Origin: Sclerotiophoma versabilis
Taxonomy: Eukaryota > Ascomycota > Dothideomycetes > Pleosporales > Didymellaceae
NCBI GenBank assembly: GCA_012274445.1
Contig: JAAROD010000004.1
Location: 1,178,001 to 1,242,000, forward strand
Direction: 5' to 3'
DNA: 64,000 nucleotides
The notes under the pieces are model-generated. The model had not been told where the DNA came from. It saw only the letters and a program-made list of their open reading frames with translations, and did not search any database. Both the position numbers and the translations under genes were made by a program. This document shows positions 36,599-49,393 of the stretch, piece by piece (position 1 is the first letter of the stretch; every line of letters starts with the position of its first letter).

Positions 36599-38327
36599 AG
36601 CGGTTGACAATCTTCGTAAAGAAAACAATGGGAAACGAAGGAGATGTGAGAGAACGCGGGTTGATTAGCTATTGGGTTGCGATGATCTGCCCAGGGATTA
36701 CACGTCCCCAGGCTGATAGAAAAGCCTAGACGCCGTGACGTGCCTAATTCGAGAGTCGACATTCCGTCAGATCTTTCAGCTGGGATCTCTGGGCAGGACT
36801 AGATCTGTTGCCGGGACTGTGGACCGATGTGCGCAGGGGGTTTTGCCTTGGAAAATCCTTATCAATTACGGAAGAGAACGATCCCAGGATGGCTTCTGCT
36901 AAGAAGTTGACGAGACCAATCCTAATTACTAGAGACAAGCAGAAGTAAGCACCGCAACATCTTCACGATGTAGTACTGCAGTGAGTGACGGGTACCCAGT
37001 CGCAAGCCTTAGCGAGGGATGGGATTTAAGGCGGGTGAAACACCTTTAGAGGTTTAGGTCAGTCGCCCGCAAACTAGCGCCTTATTACTGTTGTCTTTGT
37101 GATAATATCTGCTCTTCTGCGTCTACTTTGCGAACAAAGTTTGGCACAGCGGAGCTTTTGAATTGAAGCGCAGAGCTAAATTGACCATGTGGAGAATGGA
37201 AAGTGACGGAACGCATCCCGATCACCAGGGTGGACGCTGGAACAAACTGAAGTCGCAAATTGAGGACCGTCGAATAATCTCCCGATACGCTAGGGAAAAC
37301 CACTACGAGCCGAGACAATCAAGAACGTTATGCTGAGTCGCAGTTCACTTACAGGCCCGGAATACATTTAATGCAACGTGGAGGCAGGGGGCGCGAGAGG
37401 AGTTACGATGATTGTTGTGAGCAGATCCTCGTCGGAATCCTCGTGGCCACCAGCATGCTGGATAAAGTGATTTGGCTCGTGTGGGCGAGGTATCGAGGTC
37501 AAGCCTTACGACATACGGTAAAAAGTGGCGTCGAAAAGCTTATACACAAGGCTTGTTATATGCATCATGATGCAGGAACTGCTGCCCCACTGGGGTTAGC
37601 GGACTGCAACGAGACGTTCAATTCGTGGACCATTGTTTTTCCTCGGAGCTGTGGTAAGAATTGGATTAACGAGCTTCGAGTGCGCACCGGAGATCTGGTA
37701 GCGTCGACCGCGACCATGCAATTCGTCAGCTGGGCGAGACGCGATGTCGATACCAAGCGTAGCTACTCCGTACATTGATCATGTTTAAGCTGTGAGTTTA
37801 TCGCTGGCAAGAAAAGCCAACACCTGGCTAACTATTCTGGTCGGAGGACGCCGGCCCCTGATCTAGCCACTAGGTCATCTAGAGACAGGGTCAAGAGGGA
37901 CCGTTATCTGCACTGCTGGCGCACTGCTGGCTCACCGTATCAGAGCTCTTTGTACGAAGGAGCTCGTTCTGAGTGAGTGGCCGCCGACTCCCCGACCCTT
38001 GGCGAACATCAACGATGCACCCCGTACAATTGCCATACAAAATGGCATCGACAATATTCATATCTCTTGATACAAAAGGCGCGCTAATAAAAACTAAGCT
38101 CTAAATTTCAGACGCTTGGCTATACAGGCTTATCTTTCAGTGTTGTTGTTGCGTAAGGCAGCTGCGCAATAGGCCTGCTCGCCACCAATGTGAAACTAGT
38201 TCTTCTCTAATACTTCAGCACCTCCCGCACCACGTCAGGTGTCCCGTCAATCTATTCATGAATAGATTCTGATAGTAGAGCTTACGAATTACACTTCTAT
38301 TGGTTTTTATACGTTTAATGGTTGCTT
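36599..38327. other. Gene-poor stretch upstream of the pectin methylesterase
   Basis: The first few hundred bases are the promoter of the pectin methylesterase gene. A plus-strand frame at 37371-37778 (135 codons) has no recognisable domain and its minus-strand partner is also open, so I do not call it. No RNA gene seen. Confidence 0.4.
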
Positions 38328-38753
38328 GGGTTTGCCAAGTTCAAGCAAAGCAAGTCTCAGTCTCTAGCAGCGTCAAGCTCAAGCAAGCAAGTTAAGCGTA
38401 ATATAGGCAAGTACTTGAGCTTGCTTAAGCTGGAGGGAAGAGATGTTTAGTAGGAATAAGCGAGGGAAGAGATCATTTACGTAGGAATCCTCTCTAAACT
38501 CTACCTGTGGGATATCACGTGACTATCAGCTCGGCCGAAGAGCCCCAAATTCCCCCAACGCCCCTAACACCCCTTTACAGCCCTACTAGCTACCTCTTTT
38601 TTCCCCTACTTAAGCAAGTCTAAGCAAGCAAGCAAGCAAGCAAGTTAGGCCAATCAGACACCTCTCGAGCAAGCAAGCAGATACACCCCATTACTCACTA
38701 AGCAAGCAAGTTCCGAGGTTCAAACTTGAGCTTGCTTGCTTGTTGCCAACCCT
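38328..38753. repeat. CAAG-rich inverted-repeat element, MITE-like
   Basis: The left end reads GGGTTTGCCAAGTTCAAGC and the right end, on the opposite strand, GGGTTGGCAACAAGCAAGC. Inside are tandem CAAG/AAGC tracts (for example near 38628-38644) and further inverted pieces such as CTTGAGCTTGCTTAAGC. About 426 bp, non-coding. The right end shares GTTG.CAA.AAGCAAG and CTCAAGT with the hairpin at 61227-61293. No target-site duplication was identified. Confidence 0.55.
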
Positions 38754-40220
38754 GTCTGCGATGCACGCGCCAACGGCAAAGGCCTGTTCAACAGGTGTTA
38801 ACTCACATCGCGTGGTATTTTATTGTACAGCTGCACGGGCTTTGTGTTTTGAGGCTTGCGACGCGTAATCTGAGTATTTTTTTGTAATTTTATAATGTGA
38901 TTGTGTGGCTATATAGAACGCAAGTGTGGGTGGTGATACAGGTAAACATGAGTTGGGTGGGATGCCAAGGTGCGGCCACACAATAAAACAAGCTCCTTCG
39001 TACATCGCTCTAGTAAGAAGATGCTGTGAGAGGTTGGTGTCTTACTGCACATCCAAATACATGAATGCTCTGACAGAAGCGTGGACGCGTCTTTGTTGGT
39101 GTTAGCTGCGCACTATGCGCATTCCAGGCGTCCTCTTCTTCCATCCCTCTCCATCTTGATGCCACCTTCAATCTTGCGATTGGATAATCCTGTACCTTGT
39201 GCCAACGCCCCTCGAATCGTACTTGAAGGTTACTACGTTATCGCAGTCAAGCACGTAACGGACATACCAAGATCTACCGGCGGTCGGCGCAACTCCAACA
39301 CCGATTCACCGATTTGACGTAAGATCGTTTTCTTGTCCGCGTACAACAACTCGGACTTGTGCATTTCTCCTTCTGGGGACCTGCTCCTTAAATTGTGATT
39401 ACTGTGCTGCGCCAACGTCTGCCTTGCGAAGTCGAGATTTTTGCGAAGCATCTGGGCCATCCCAGCCAGGTCGGAAGCAACGATGACGCATGGAATTGCC
39501 AGTCCACGTGCAAGTAGACGCACTAAGTACTGGACAACAGCTTGTAAGGCCCTTGGGCCCGCCGAACAGAGAGTGTGAACCTGAAACGTTTTCTGTATCT
39601 CCACATTCTGATCAGACAACTATGTCTATTCCTGAGATCTATGTCGCATCGGCATCACATCTTGCGTTGGAGGAGACCGTTCGCGTCGAACCAGCTAGGT
39701 ATTCGGTGTTCGTACTAACTAGTTTCAGTCGGGCGCCAAGGGGCCTGAAAAGTTGACTTGGATCCACTTTCCCGCCTTCGGAAAAGAGAAATGCCCATCC
39801 AAAAACGTCTATAGTCTGCCTCTGCTTTCGGAGCCGGACATCGAGGACTCCGTGACAACTCCTAGGCGTGTTCAAATCAATCCTCTAGCCACTAGGCTTG
39901 TGTCATAGCATTAGTTTCGTCCAATAGTGATGGCAGATTTTTAGTTTCCAGGTGAAAACAATGGGGTTTCGTACCACGATGTGCACGCACTAATCTATTC
40001 CTTTCATACTCTATCCAGATCGCCTTCCAACGCCAACCGATTATTTACCTCCGTCCTCGCACAACCAAGCTGAGCAACAATTAATGGCCGGTTGTGCCAG
40101 TTGTGTCAGTTGTCCAATCATCCACTTCCTTTTCTCAACACTTTCCCTTCTCACTCTCTCTCATCTTCACCTTTCTTTTCGGATGCCGGCTTAGGCAACA
40201 CAATCTCCAACACAATCGCC
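38754..40220. other. Upstream region of the ABC transporter, with a doubtful minus-strand frame
   Basis: Minus-strand frames at 39639-39875 and 39233-39619 are both open and could be two exons of one small protein, with leucine-rich and basic stretches. No cysteine cluster or other domain was found. It may be the remains of a regulator gene. From about 40100 to 40185 the plus strand is strongly CT-rich, as in fungal core promoters, just before the transporter start. Confidence 0.3.
40084..40194 (+). promoter_or_regulatory. Possible upstream ORF before the ABC transporter
   Basis: An ATG at 40084 opens 36 codons ending at TAG 40192-40194, 26 bp before the transporter ATG and in a different frame. 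The Cys-rich start (MAGCASCVSC) is followed by residues encoded by the CT tract. If transcription begins upstream of it, this could reduce translation of the transporter. If it begins after the CT tract, the ORF is not in the mRNA. Confidence 0.3.
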
Positions 40221-43200
40221 ATGGACAGCAGAAGACGAAGCATATCTGTTATGAACGTCGGCCTGGCTGAGGGAGCCGGTGATGATATCTTCCGTAGACT
40301 TTCAAGGACCTTCTCCGGCAAGTCGCAGATTCAACAAGAAGAACAACCCGAGGAACATGCCATGGAGCGATGGACCTCAAGGAATGAGAAGGGAGAGATC
40401 GATGACTCGTCAGAGAGGACCAAGGTCAACGAATGGCGCCTAGACCAACATGTGAAGGACATACGAAGCAACGATCCGGCAAAAGGTCGGAGCCTTGGTG
40501 TCACATGGAAGGACCTCACAGTCAGAGTGGTACCTTCTGATGCTACACTACAGGAAAACGTCCTCAGCCAGTTCAACAAATTCCAACAGGCCAAGGAAGC
40601 ACGCAACAAACCTCCACGGAAAACGATTCTCGATGGATCGTTTGGATGCGTCAAACCAGGCGAAATGCTTCTGGTTCTCGGAAGGCCAGGATCTGGCTGC
40701 ACAACTCTGTTGAAGATGCTTGCCAACAAGAGAAATGGGTACGTAGTTGACTTTGTGTCCTTGCTCCTGACAATAAATTAATCTCATTGACAGATACGCT
40801 GAGGTCGAAGGCGACGTCCGTTTTGGCACCATGACCGCAAAAGAGGCTGAGCAGTATCGCGGATCCATCGTGATCAACACTGAGGAGGAGCTATTCTACC
40901 CTTCTCTCACTGTTGGAAAGACCATGGATTTTGCCACCCGACTAAACATCCCCGATACTCTGCCGAACAATGCAGAAAACCGAGAAGACTACCGCGTCAA
41001 GTTCAAAGATTTCCTACTCGACTCCATGGGTATCTCACACACTGAGGACACAAAGGTCGGCGACGCATTCATTCGAGGTGTATCCGGTGGTGAACGAAAG
41101 CGAGTCTCTATCATCGAGACCCTGTGCACAAGGGCTAGTGTCATGTGCTGGGATAATTCTACTCGTGGTCTTGACGCTTCTTCGGCACTGGAGTACACCC
41201 GGGCCTTGCGCTCAATGACAGACACAATGGGTATTGCAACTATCGTTACATTGTACCAGGCCGGTAATGGCATCTATGACTTGTTCGACAAGGTGCTTGT
41301 CCTTGATGAAGGCAAGCAGGTCTACTACGGCCCACTTGAGCAAGCTCGGCCATTCATGGAGAGTCATGGCTTTGTATGCCGTGACGGTGCTAACGTTGCG
41401 GATTTCCTTACAGGTGTCACTGTTCCAAGCGAACGGCAGATCAAGCATGAATTTGAGTCACGCTTTCCTCGCAACAACATAGAACTTGAGAAGGCCTACC
41501 GCGAATCACCAATCAAGGCCAACATGGACCGCGAACTTGATTACCCCAACACACAAGAAGCCAAAATCAACACTGAAACCTTCCTCCATGCAGTGTCTCT
41601 CGACAAATCCAAGCATCTATCAAAGAAGTCACCAATGACCGTTTCTTTCTCAGCGCAGGTTAAGGCATGTGTCATTCGCCAATACCAGATCATTTGGGGT
41701 GACAAGGCAACCTTCCTCATCAAACAAGGCTCCACCATCGTACAGGCGCTGATCTCTGGATCTCTCTTCTACAACGCTCCTGACAACTCCGCTGGTCTGT
41801 TCATCAAGGGTGGTGCTCTCTTCTTGGCCCTTTTGTTCAACGCTCTGATTGCTATGTCTGAGGTTACCGATTCCTACGCCGGCCGTCCTATCCTTGCTAA
41901 GCACAAGAACTTTGCATTCTTCAATCCGGCTGCTTTCTGTATTGGTCAGATTGCCGCTGACGTCCCGATCCTCTTTTTCCAGGTCACCTCGTTTATCCTT
42001 GTCCTGTACTGGATGACAGCCCTCAAGGCCACTGCAGCGGCGTTCTTTACCTGTTGGTTTGTCGTCTACCTGACCACCTTTGTCATGACAGCTTTCTTCC
42101 GTATGATTGGTGCTGGGTTTCCCAACTTCGACGCCGCGTCCAAAGTCTCTGGTTTCGCCGTTACTGCCTTGATCTTGTACATTGGATACCAGATCCCCAA
42201 GCCACAGATGCATCCCTGGTTTGTGTGGATCTACTGGATCAATCCTCTTTCTTACGGTTTCGAATCATTGATGGCAAACGAATTTGCGGGTACTATCATC
42301 CCTTGCGTGTACAACAACTTGGTCCCCAACTACCTACCCCAGTATGCGGACCCTGCTCATCAGTCTTGCGCCGGTATCGCAGGTGCAGCTCCTGGTGCTG
42401 TGTCCCTGACCGGCGAAGAATACCTCCGAAGCTTGTCATACTCGCCATCGCACGTCTGGCGTAATGTCGGTATTCTTTTCGCGTGGTGGGTGCTCTTTGT
42501 TGGCCTCACTATCTTCTTTACCCTTCGCTGGGACGATTCTGCTGGCTCAACGGGCGCTCTTCTAATCCCTCGCGAGAACGCAAAGAAAATCCCTAAATCC
42601 ATTGCGCCTCCTGATATTGAAGCTCAAGCCAACGAGAAAGCTCCTCGCACCGAAGCTAATGATAGCAACAACGCCATGAGCGAGCAGGCCGGAGGAAGCC
42701 TGATGCGGAACACGTCAGTCTTCACCTGGCGTAACTTGTCCTATGTCGTTCAAACGCCATCTGGTCCTCGGACACTTCTTGACAGCATCAACGGTTTCGT
42801 AAAACCTGGCATGCTAGGCGCTCTTATGGGTTCATCTGGCGCTGGAAAGACTACCCTGCTTGACGTACTGGCTCAGCGCAAGACAGATGGTTCTATAAGC
42901 GGAGAAGTGCTGGTTGATGGTCGTCCGCTACCCGTTTCATTCCAGCGTTCTGCGGGTTATTGTGAACAGCTTGATGTTCATGAGCCGTACTGCACGGTCC
43001 GAGAGGCACTTGAGTTTTCAGCCCTCCTCCGTCAGAGCCGCGAGACGCCTCGTAAGGAGAAACTCGCCTACGTTGATACTATCATTGACCTTCTGGAGTT
43101 ACATGATCTCGAACACACCCTCATTGGACGTGTCGGGGCTGGTTTGTCTGTTGAACAGCGCAAGCGTGTCACTATTGGCGTTGAGCTTGTTTCCAAGCCC

Positions 43201-44667
43201 TCGATCTTGATCTTCTTGGATGAACCTACCTCTGGTCTAGACGGACAAGCTGCCTTCAACACCGTTCGCTTTCTCAGGAAGCTTGCAGATGTCGGCCAAG
43301 CAGTCTTGGTTACAATTCACCAGCCCTCTGCCCAGCTTTTTGCACAGTTCGACACCCTTCTGCTACTTGCCAAGGGCGGCAAAACAGTCTACTTTGGCGA
43401 CATTGGCGACAACGGTCAGACTGTCAAAGACTACTTCAACCGCAACGGCGTGCCATGCCCTCAAGGTGCCAACCCCGCAGAGTTTATGATTGATGTTGTC
43501 ACTGGCGCTCACTCGGCGGAGAGGGACTGGCACCAAGTATGGATTGACTCACCCGAACAGGCTCGAATGCAACAAGAGCTTGAGCACATCATCACCGACG
43601 CTGCTAGCAAGCCCCCTGGCACTACTGATGATGGCCACGAATTCGCTACAGACATGTGGACTCAGACCAAACTGGTTACTAACCGCATGAACGTTAGCTT
43701 GTACCGCAACATCGACTATGTTAACAATAAGTTTGCCCTTCACATCGGTGTCGCTCTTTTTATTGGGTTCTCGTTCTGGCAGATCGGCGACTCTGTTCGG
43801 GAGCAGCAGCTGATCCTCTTCTCCTTGTTCAACTACATCTTTGTCGCTCCTGGTGTCATTGCGCAACTTCAGCCTCTCTTTATCGACCGTCGAGACATCT
43901 ATGAGACCAGAGAGAAGAAGTCTAAGATGTACCACTGGGCTCCTTTCACCACCGGCCTCATCATCTCAGAGATGCCCTACCTTGTCATCTGTGGTGTTCT
44001 TTACTTCCTTTGTTTCTATTACACCGCCGGTCTTCCTGTGTCATCCGACAAGGCGGGCGCGGTGTTCTTCGTCATGCTGGTCTACCAGTAAGTCGTCATC
44101 CCCATCATAAGCCCTCGATATTCCTAACTTCTTGTCAGGTTCTTCTATACCGGTCTTGGCCAGTTCGTTGCCGCATACGCACCCAACGCTGTCTTCGCCT
44201 CCCTCGTCAACCCCCTTATCATCGGTATTCTCGTCTCCTTCTGTGGTGTCCTCGTCCCCTACGCCCAGATCCAGCCTTTCTGGCGCTACTGGCTCTACTA
44301 CCTAAACCCCTTCAACTACCTCATGGGTGCGCTTCTCGTTTTCGCTGACTTCGACTGGGACATCAATTGCACGGAATCTGAATTTGCCATCTTCGACCCT
44401 CCTGCTGGCCAGACATGCGCGCAATACCTTGAGGCCTGGCTTACTGGCCCTGGTGCTCGCAACAATCTCGTCAATAGCGATGCGACGGCCGGCTGCAGGG
44501 TTTGCCAGTACCGCCGCGGTAGCGATTACTTGTCAACTGTCAACCTGAACGACTATTACTATGGCTGGAGGGATGCGGCTATTTGTGTCCTGTTTGCAAT
44601 TTCCAGTTACGCTCTGGTCTACCTGCTCATGAAGCTTAGGACCAAGGCTAGCAAGAAGGCTGAGTAA
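40221..44667 (+). CDS. PDR-type ABC multidrug transporter (ABCG, full size)
   Basis: Three exons, 40221-40738, 40794-44087 and 44139-44667, introns 55 and 51 bp, 1446 residues. The order is (NBD-TMD)x2, the reverse topology of fungal PDR/CDR pumps. NBD1 has the fungal-type Walker A GRPGSGCTTLL with Cys in place of Lys, signature VSGGERKRVS and Walker B region MCWDNSTRGLD. NBD2 has normal Walker A GSSGAGKTTLL, an altered signature LSVEQRKRV and LIFLDEPTSGLD. This asymmetry is standard for the family and implies one hydrolytic site. Each half ends in a hydrophobic block of about six helices, and the PDR extracellular Cys-containing loop precedes the last helix. It likely exports hydrophobic drugs or plant or fungal metabolites at the plasma membrane. 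The start MDSRRRS is preferred over an in-frame Met at 40092 lying in the CT-rich leader. Confidence 0.95.
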
Positions 44668-46672
44668 GATTCCTGCCTGTCGTCACATTTCGCCCACCAC
44701 CGCACCTGCCTTTTCTAATGGGTGGCTCTCGAAGCCATCGCCTCAGGCTTTTCATGCTTCTCCCTAGCTTCTCTGCATAGCGCGAAAAGCATATCCTGTA
44801 TCTCCAACTATCTTCCGCATTATTTCTACTAGACTTATAGACCTGTCAGCGTTGTATCTGTCACCCTTTCCTTTTGATGAAGTGAAAGCCAAATCTGCTA
44901 CCGACATGATCGTTCTCTCTTCATCTGCATAAGACAAAAGCATTTCTCAAACCGCTGGTATAGTGTGGTATTCCCTTCCATGCCATTTGGGCCTGATCTG
45001 CACCTTCTCATTTATACTACTCTGGCATCCTTTAGACTCCTCTTTAGCAGCAAGTTGAAAGGCGGTAATCACTTCTGTGAACAATACGCATTTTAAGTTC
45101 TTGCCTAATGAGAAAATACGCGCTGCAATCTAAATCGTTGGAAGAGAAGTTAGAAAGACTAAAAAAGCCTGGGCATGGGGTACTGACCGTCTGCTTCGCC
45201 TCACGAGAGGCATCTGCTATGCGGAAATCTTGCTCGACCATCACAGGTTGACATGGCTGCTGACGGTTGAGTGCGATTTGACTGCTGATTGCGCTCTATA
45301 TGACTTCTTGCGAGAAGCGAGCAAGTGGCACTCCATCTAGTTTGACATGGCGCATACGCAAAACTCTCGACCAGGCATTAGAAAGGACCTGCAACGCATC
45401 TTTGATGTGCCCCTCACCTTCTCTGACAGTAGCGCAGTTGTCGATGAGCGAGGAGTCATGATCAGCAGGATTGACACTGTCATTCACTTTGCGGGTGCCC
45501 CAGCAGGCGTCGAGAAATGTCACAGTTATGACTCTCTTAACTGAGAACATGTTCATGGGTTTGTACGCATACTTACTTGACGAGCGGATGATGGCGGCGC
45601 ACCGAAGACACGACGTGGTCATTCCTTGGATATTATTTAAGTCCGATCTTACATCCACGGTACCTCAGTTATGCTCACCCAAGCTTTGCGTGGCCAGGCG
45701 GTTTGACGAGATTACGGTGCTCATCGAGAGGACTCGGTCGATACTAGTCCAACAGATAGTAAGTCATCCTCACTCATATTGTGACCCATGCTCACATCAT
45801 ATAGATGATCAAACCGTCTACATATACACTACTACATCGACATACACCTTCCCGCTCACTCTCGCAGAGCGCCGCATAACCACTAAGCAACGCTCGTCCG
45901 TATTGACTCCGGGCCTCAGGCTGCAGAGTTAAAGCTCATCTGTATTTCATCGCTGGAGTCTTCGACAGAGAGAGTAAGTTTTGAGCTTAACCCATTCTGT
46001 TTGGCCCAGTTGGCGAAGGAGCTTGTGGGCAAGGCGAAGGACTTTGGGGAATGGATAATGGGCGGAGGTTACATTGACAAGATGGGTCTTTCAGGCGGGA
46101 TGCAGCTGGCGAATAAGATGATCAAGAAGGAAATGGAGACTAAAGCTACACCGCGCAAGGCATTTTGGAGTCATGAGTTTTGACGAGACAAAGAAGTCCT
46201 GACGATTGTAGTTTGAGAAATGTGATAGTCCAGAAATTATGTGCTACAAGTTTTATTTAAAGAAGCGAGAGGCCACTCAGTTGAACACTCTTCACTCTTC
46301 GAACTCATTGACATCGTGAGGGCTCTTCTGAAGCTGGCTACTGAATTGACTCGTCATTCGGTGGAATTGAGACATGGTATTCTACCTATGGTTTGGTATA
46401 AATGTCTTTTATGTGACTATAAGCCGCTTTTACTGGTCTGCGCATATTCCTCCTTCGTATAAACTGTAGAAACCAGGAGCGGCGGGCTGTATGCTCGTCG
46501 TCCGTCGCACATGAGAGCAAGCAGCTTCTCTTTCCAATGACATCACAATTCTTGAAGACGTTCCGCATTTGAAATAATACGCGGAGGCTTTGTCAACCCA
46601 GATCGAAGCTGAGCGTTGCAGCAGCCTTCCATCATCATAGCGATACAGCGCTCAAGCTCTGCCTAATTTTGA
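44668..46672. other. Intergenic, with a possible coding remnant near 46001
   Basis: Positions 44668-45000 are the transporter 3' UTR. The frame 46001-46183 (60 codons, ending in AFWSHEF and a stop) reads like the C-terminal part of a protein (MGLSGGMQLANKMIKKEME) and could be the last exon of a decayed gene. No domain was recognised. Other ORFs near 45347 and 45296-45658 are weak. Confidence 0.3.
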
Positions 46673-48869
46673 TCATGGCCACCCCAACGATCCCATTCCC
46701 GACATCACATTCCAGTCAACATTACCCCAGTCCATCTCAAACAAATCCGAATTCAGCTCTGCAAGACTTGGGTCGAAGACTGACTCCTGTATTGTTGATG
46801 ACTGCGGTCGCACTTCGCTCGGTGGAAGCATCGCCATCCCTGCTTGAACAGGAGGTGCAGAACTGTCTGCAGTCGCAATGGGTGGCGAGAGCTGTGCCAG
46901 CTTCCTTTTGATGTCAAGGATCATCTTCCTCGCACCTTCTGCATCATCCTGACCGAAACGCGCAGCGTGTCTGGCTGTCCAGGCCTGCAAAACAGTGGAG
47001 GCAAACATCTTGAATAACACGTTTGCACTCGGCTCCATGTCAACAAACCGCGCTGCATAGTTCGCATTCATGATCTCCCACGCTTTGTCTGCATGCAGAC
47101 CAACCGGACGTAAACGCAAGTCCTGCACGATGCGCACGTATGCAGGGAAGGGGAAGTGGAATTGTATGAGCCATCGATATCCTTTCGCAAGCGGCGATGA
47201 CATGAGTGCAGTATCGCATTCTAGCATGCGAAGTGCATACGAAAGGATGGCGTCGCGTTGTTCAGTGGTTTGGTTGTCAGGTGACTTCGAGTGTTGAGAG
47301 CAATGGAGGAAAAACCGATATTTTGCGAGGTAGTTGCGAGCCCACCAAATTGTGATGTAGTGCAGTGGGTTTTCGAAATTGCAGTGTCTGAGATGTCGGT
47401 TCTCAATAGTTTTCTCAAGGCCATTCAAATTTTCGTCAAATGGATCAAACAAGTGCTGGGTTGCTTTGGCAACATGCCTCAATATAGGGTTAACAAAATC
47501 AAGATGCCAGGTATTGTATCTGATGTAGTTCCCTATTGCACCGCGCACGACAGCAAACAGCGCTTCAGTAGATGCTTCTTGATCTGTCGGAATTGTAGTC
47601 ATTTCTGGCCTCAAGTCAAAGTCATTGACGTTCACAGGTACCTTGCAGTCCCATGTCGGAACGAGCTGCGTCGTTTTGTAGTCGGTCATCTCGGATATGC
47701 GGCTGTCGTATACAACCATCGCCCACCATAGTCGACGGCGCATTTCAGCTTCGAAGACGCCATGTTTGGCGTTGGCAGCCTCGTTGGCAATGTTCATGCG
47801 GTGAGCGATTCGAAAGGCGATTGCAAACATGGGCGACAGTGTGTGAGGGTGCGTGTCTGGCCTTAACGAGACCTAAAGCAGTCAGCGGTACGTCATGAAG
47901 TACCTCTAGACGACCTACCAAGTAGAGAAAGAATGCGGTCAAGCAGTCGCGTTCTCTAGACCGTAAAAATCCACAATTGATAAGAGCTTGATGACAAGCG
48001 TCTTGGTACTTCCTGAGGATTTTCGCTTTGGAGTCTCCGAGTGTGGCACGACAATCATCCTCACTCAAAGTAATAATTGCAGCACAGTATATACTGAACA
48101 TGACTGCTTCAAGCTCTCGACTAATACTCGCAACATCGACTGCGGCATCGAGAATACGCGCCTGAAGGGTTGGCGAATGCGTGACCTTGAGCAGCGGATT
48201 GATGTTGTCCAAATAGATTTGCCAGAGCCTGAAAATCTGTACATGGGTAGGATGCAAGCTTGACAAAGGAACGTCGACCTTGGAGCTACCGAACAAGTGA
48301 TTGTGGTCGTTCTCGTACACACGGCCCCAGACTTTAACAATGACCGGTTCTGAGAGGTCGTCGAAGGTGGCATTGCCAAAATTGTTGTCAACATTTGCTT
48401 TTTCAGTCACTTCTTGAGGACCTGGAGGTCGTTGATGCATCGCATCCCAGAAATTCTTGACTTCGCCCAATGTCTGCTCCTCGCTCTTGACGCGCCCAGG
48501 CTGCACATGAGCATTCGTAGTCCCATCAGAATGCGCCTGACTTGCGGATGATCCAGCCCCACTTCCGCCATCCGTAGCTGCATCTTCAGTGTCCATGTCG
48601 TCAATGATCTCAACTGCGATGTGGTTCTTCCTCAACAATCCCTCGTACTGTCTCAACCTTTCGGTCAGCTCCTGCTCAGTAGGCCTCTTTCTCCGCCTTG
48701 GTATCTGCTGAGCGGGTACACATTGCACTTTCGCCTTCACACAATGGTTGCAGGGAAACTTGCGGTCGCATTTGACTTTGCGCTGCTGGCAGAGCACACA
48801 AGCAAGGATGCGCTGCGGTTTGGGGGGGCGATAGGCAGAACCGGAGGGTGTGGTTTGGTGCGGATTCAT
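46673..48869 (-). CDS. Zn2Cys6 transcription factor with fungal_trans domain
   Basis: Two exons, 47919-48869 and 46673-47872, joined across a 46-bp intron at FFLYL-VSLRPDTHPH, 716 residues. The zinc cluster lies near residues 23-50: ACVLCQQRKVKCDRKFPC followed by NHCVKAKVQC, spacing C-X2-C-X6-C-X5-C-X2-C-X6-C. A basic linker (RRRKRPTEQE) and a short coiled segment follow. The middle region has the fungal_trans core: HVQIFRLWQIYLDNINPLLKV, then LSPMFAIAFRIAHRM and MRRRLWWAMVVYDSR. This type of regulator binds CGG-containing sites as a dimer and controls drug or metabolite genes. The start MNPHQ is preferred to an upstream Met at 48959 because the extra residues look non-conserved. It lies between two efflux pumps, so control of one or both is plausible but inferred. 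Confidence 0.9.
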
Positions 48870-49393
48870 GATGGATGTTGGGCTCCGAGATTGCTCAGAC
48901 AGCCAGTGCGAGGTTATTGCGTCGAAGCAATTGGCACTGTGCTTAGGCCATGCACGCAATGATTGTTGAGATATCGTCCACAGTTTCTCGCTTGATCAGG
49001 CGTCCAACAGTGACAATGAAGTGTGTATCAATCTGAAGTAAAGGAGATATAAGCCTCCTGCTATGAGCTTGTAATGAAGTAAAGGACGTCAATACTCAAT
49101 TCCAATGATGGTTCTTGAGATGGAGAGTCCGTCTCTTCGGATTCAGCGCGTCGATGCCCGCATCCTCGGGGTTTAGAACTCTCCGTTAGCGTCGTTCGGA
49201 TTAAGCTGGCGCTGTTCGGTCTCTCGACCAATCATAGTCCACCAACCATACATATCACCGGTTTCTTTTATAGAAAGGCAGCAATCGTCGGGGCCGAAGA
49301 ATTGTTGTATAAAGGTGATGCCTTGGGCGTATAATATAGAAGCCAGAAAGTACAAGCACTTCCAAGCGCCATTTAGGAGGCTTAACAAAAGTT
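48870..49393. promoter_or_regulatory. Shared divergent promoter, Zn2Cys6 gene and MFS gene
   Basis: This 524-bp region separates the divergent regulator and transporter. It has two copies of TTCGGATT (49136-49143 and 49195-49202), each followed by AGC and a CG-rich stretch, and a third TTCGG at about 49214. CGG triplets are the usual half-sites of zinc-cluster proteins. A CCAAT box (reverse ATTGG) lies nearby at about 49229. Binding is inferred. Confidence 0.35.

Noticed and set aside
37371..37778. Plus-strand 135-codon ORF in the gene-poor stretch
   Set aside because: No domain, and both strands are open. It is not supported as a gene.
38600..38700. CAAG repeats as a possible CRISPR-like or telomeric array
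   Set aside because: The units are 4 bp without spacers and unlike TTAGGG. They belong to the inverted-repeat element.
39233..39875. Two minus-strand frames that might form the C-terminus of a zinc-cluster regulator
   Set aside because: No zinc cluster or other domain could be found, and no convincing splice between the frames.
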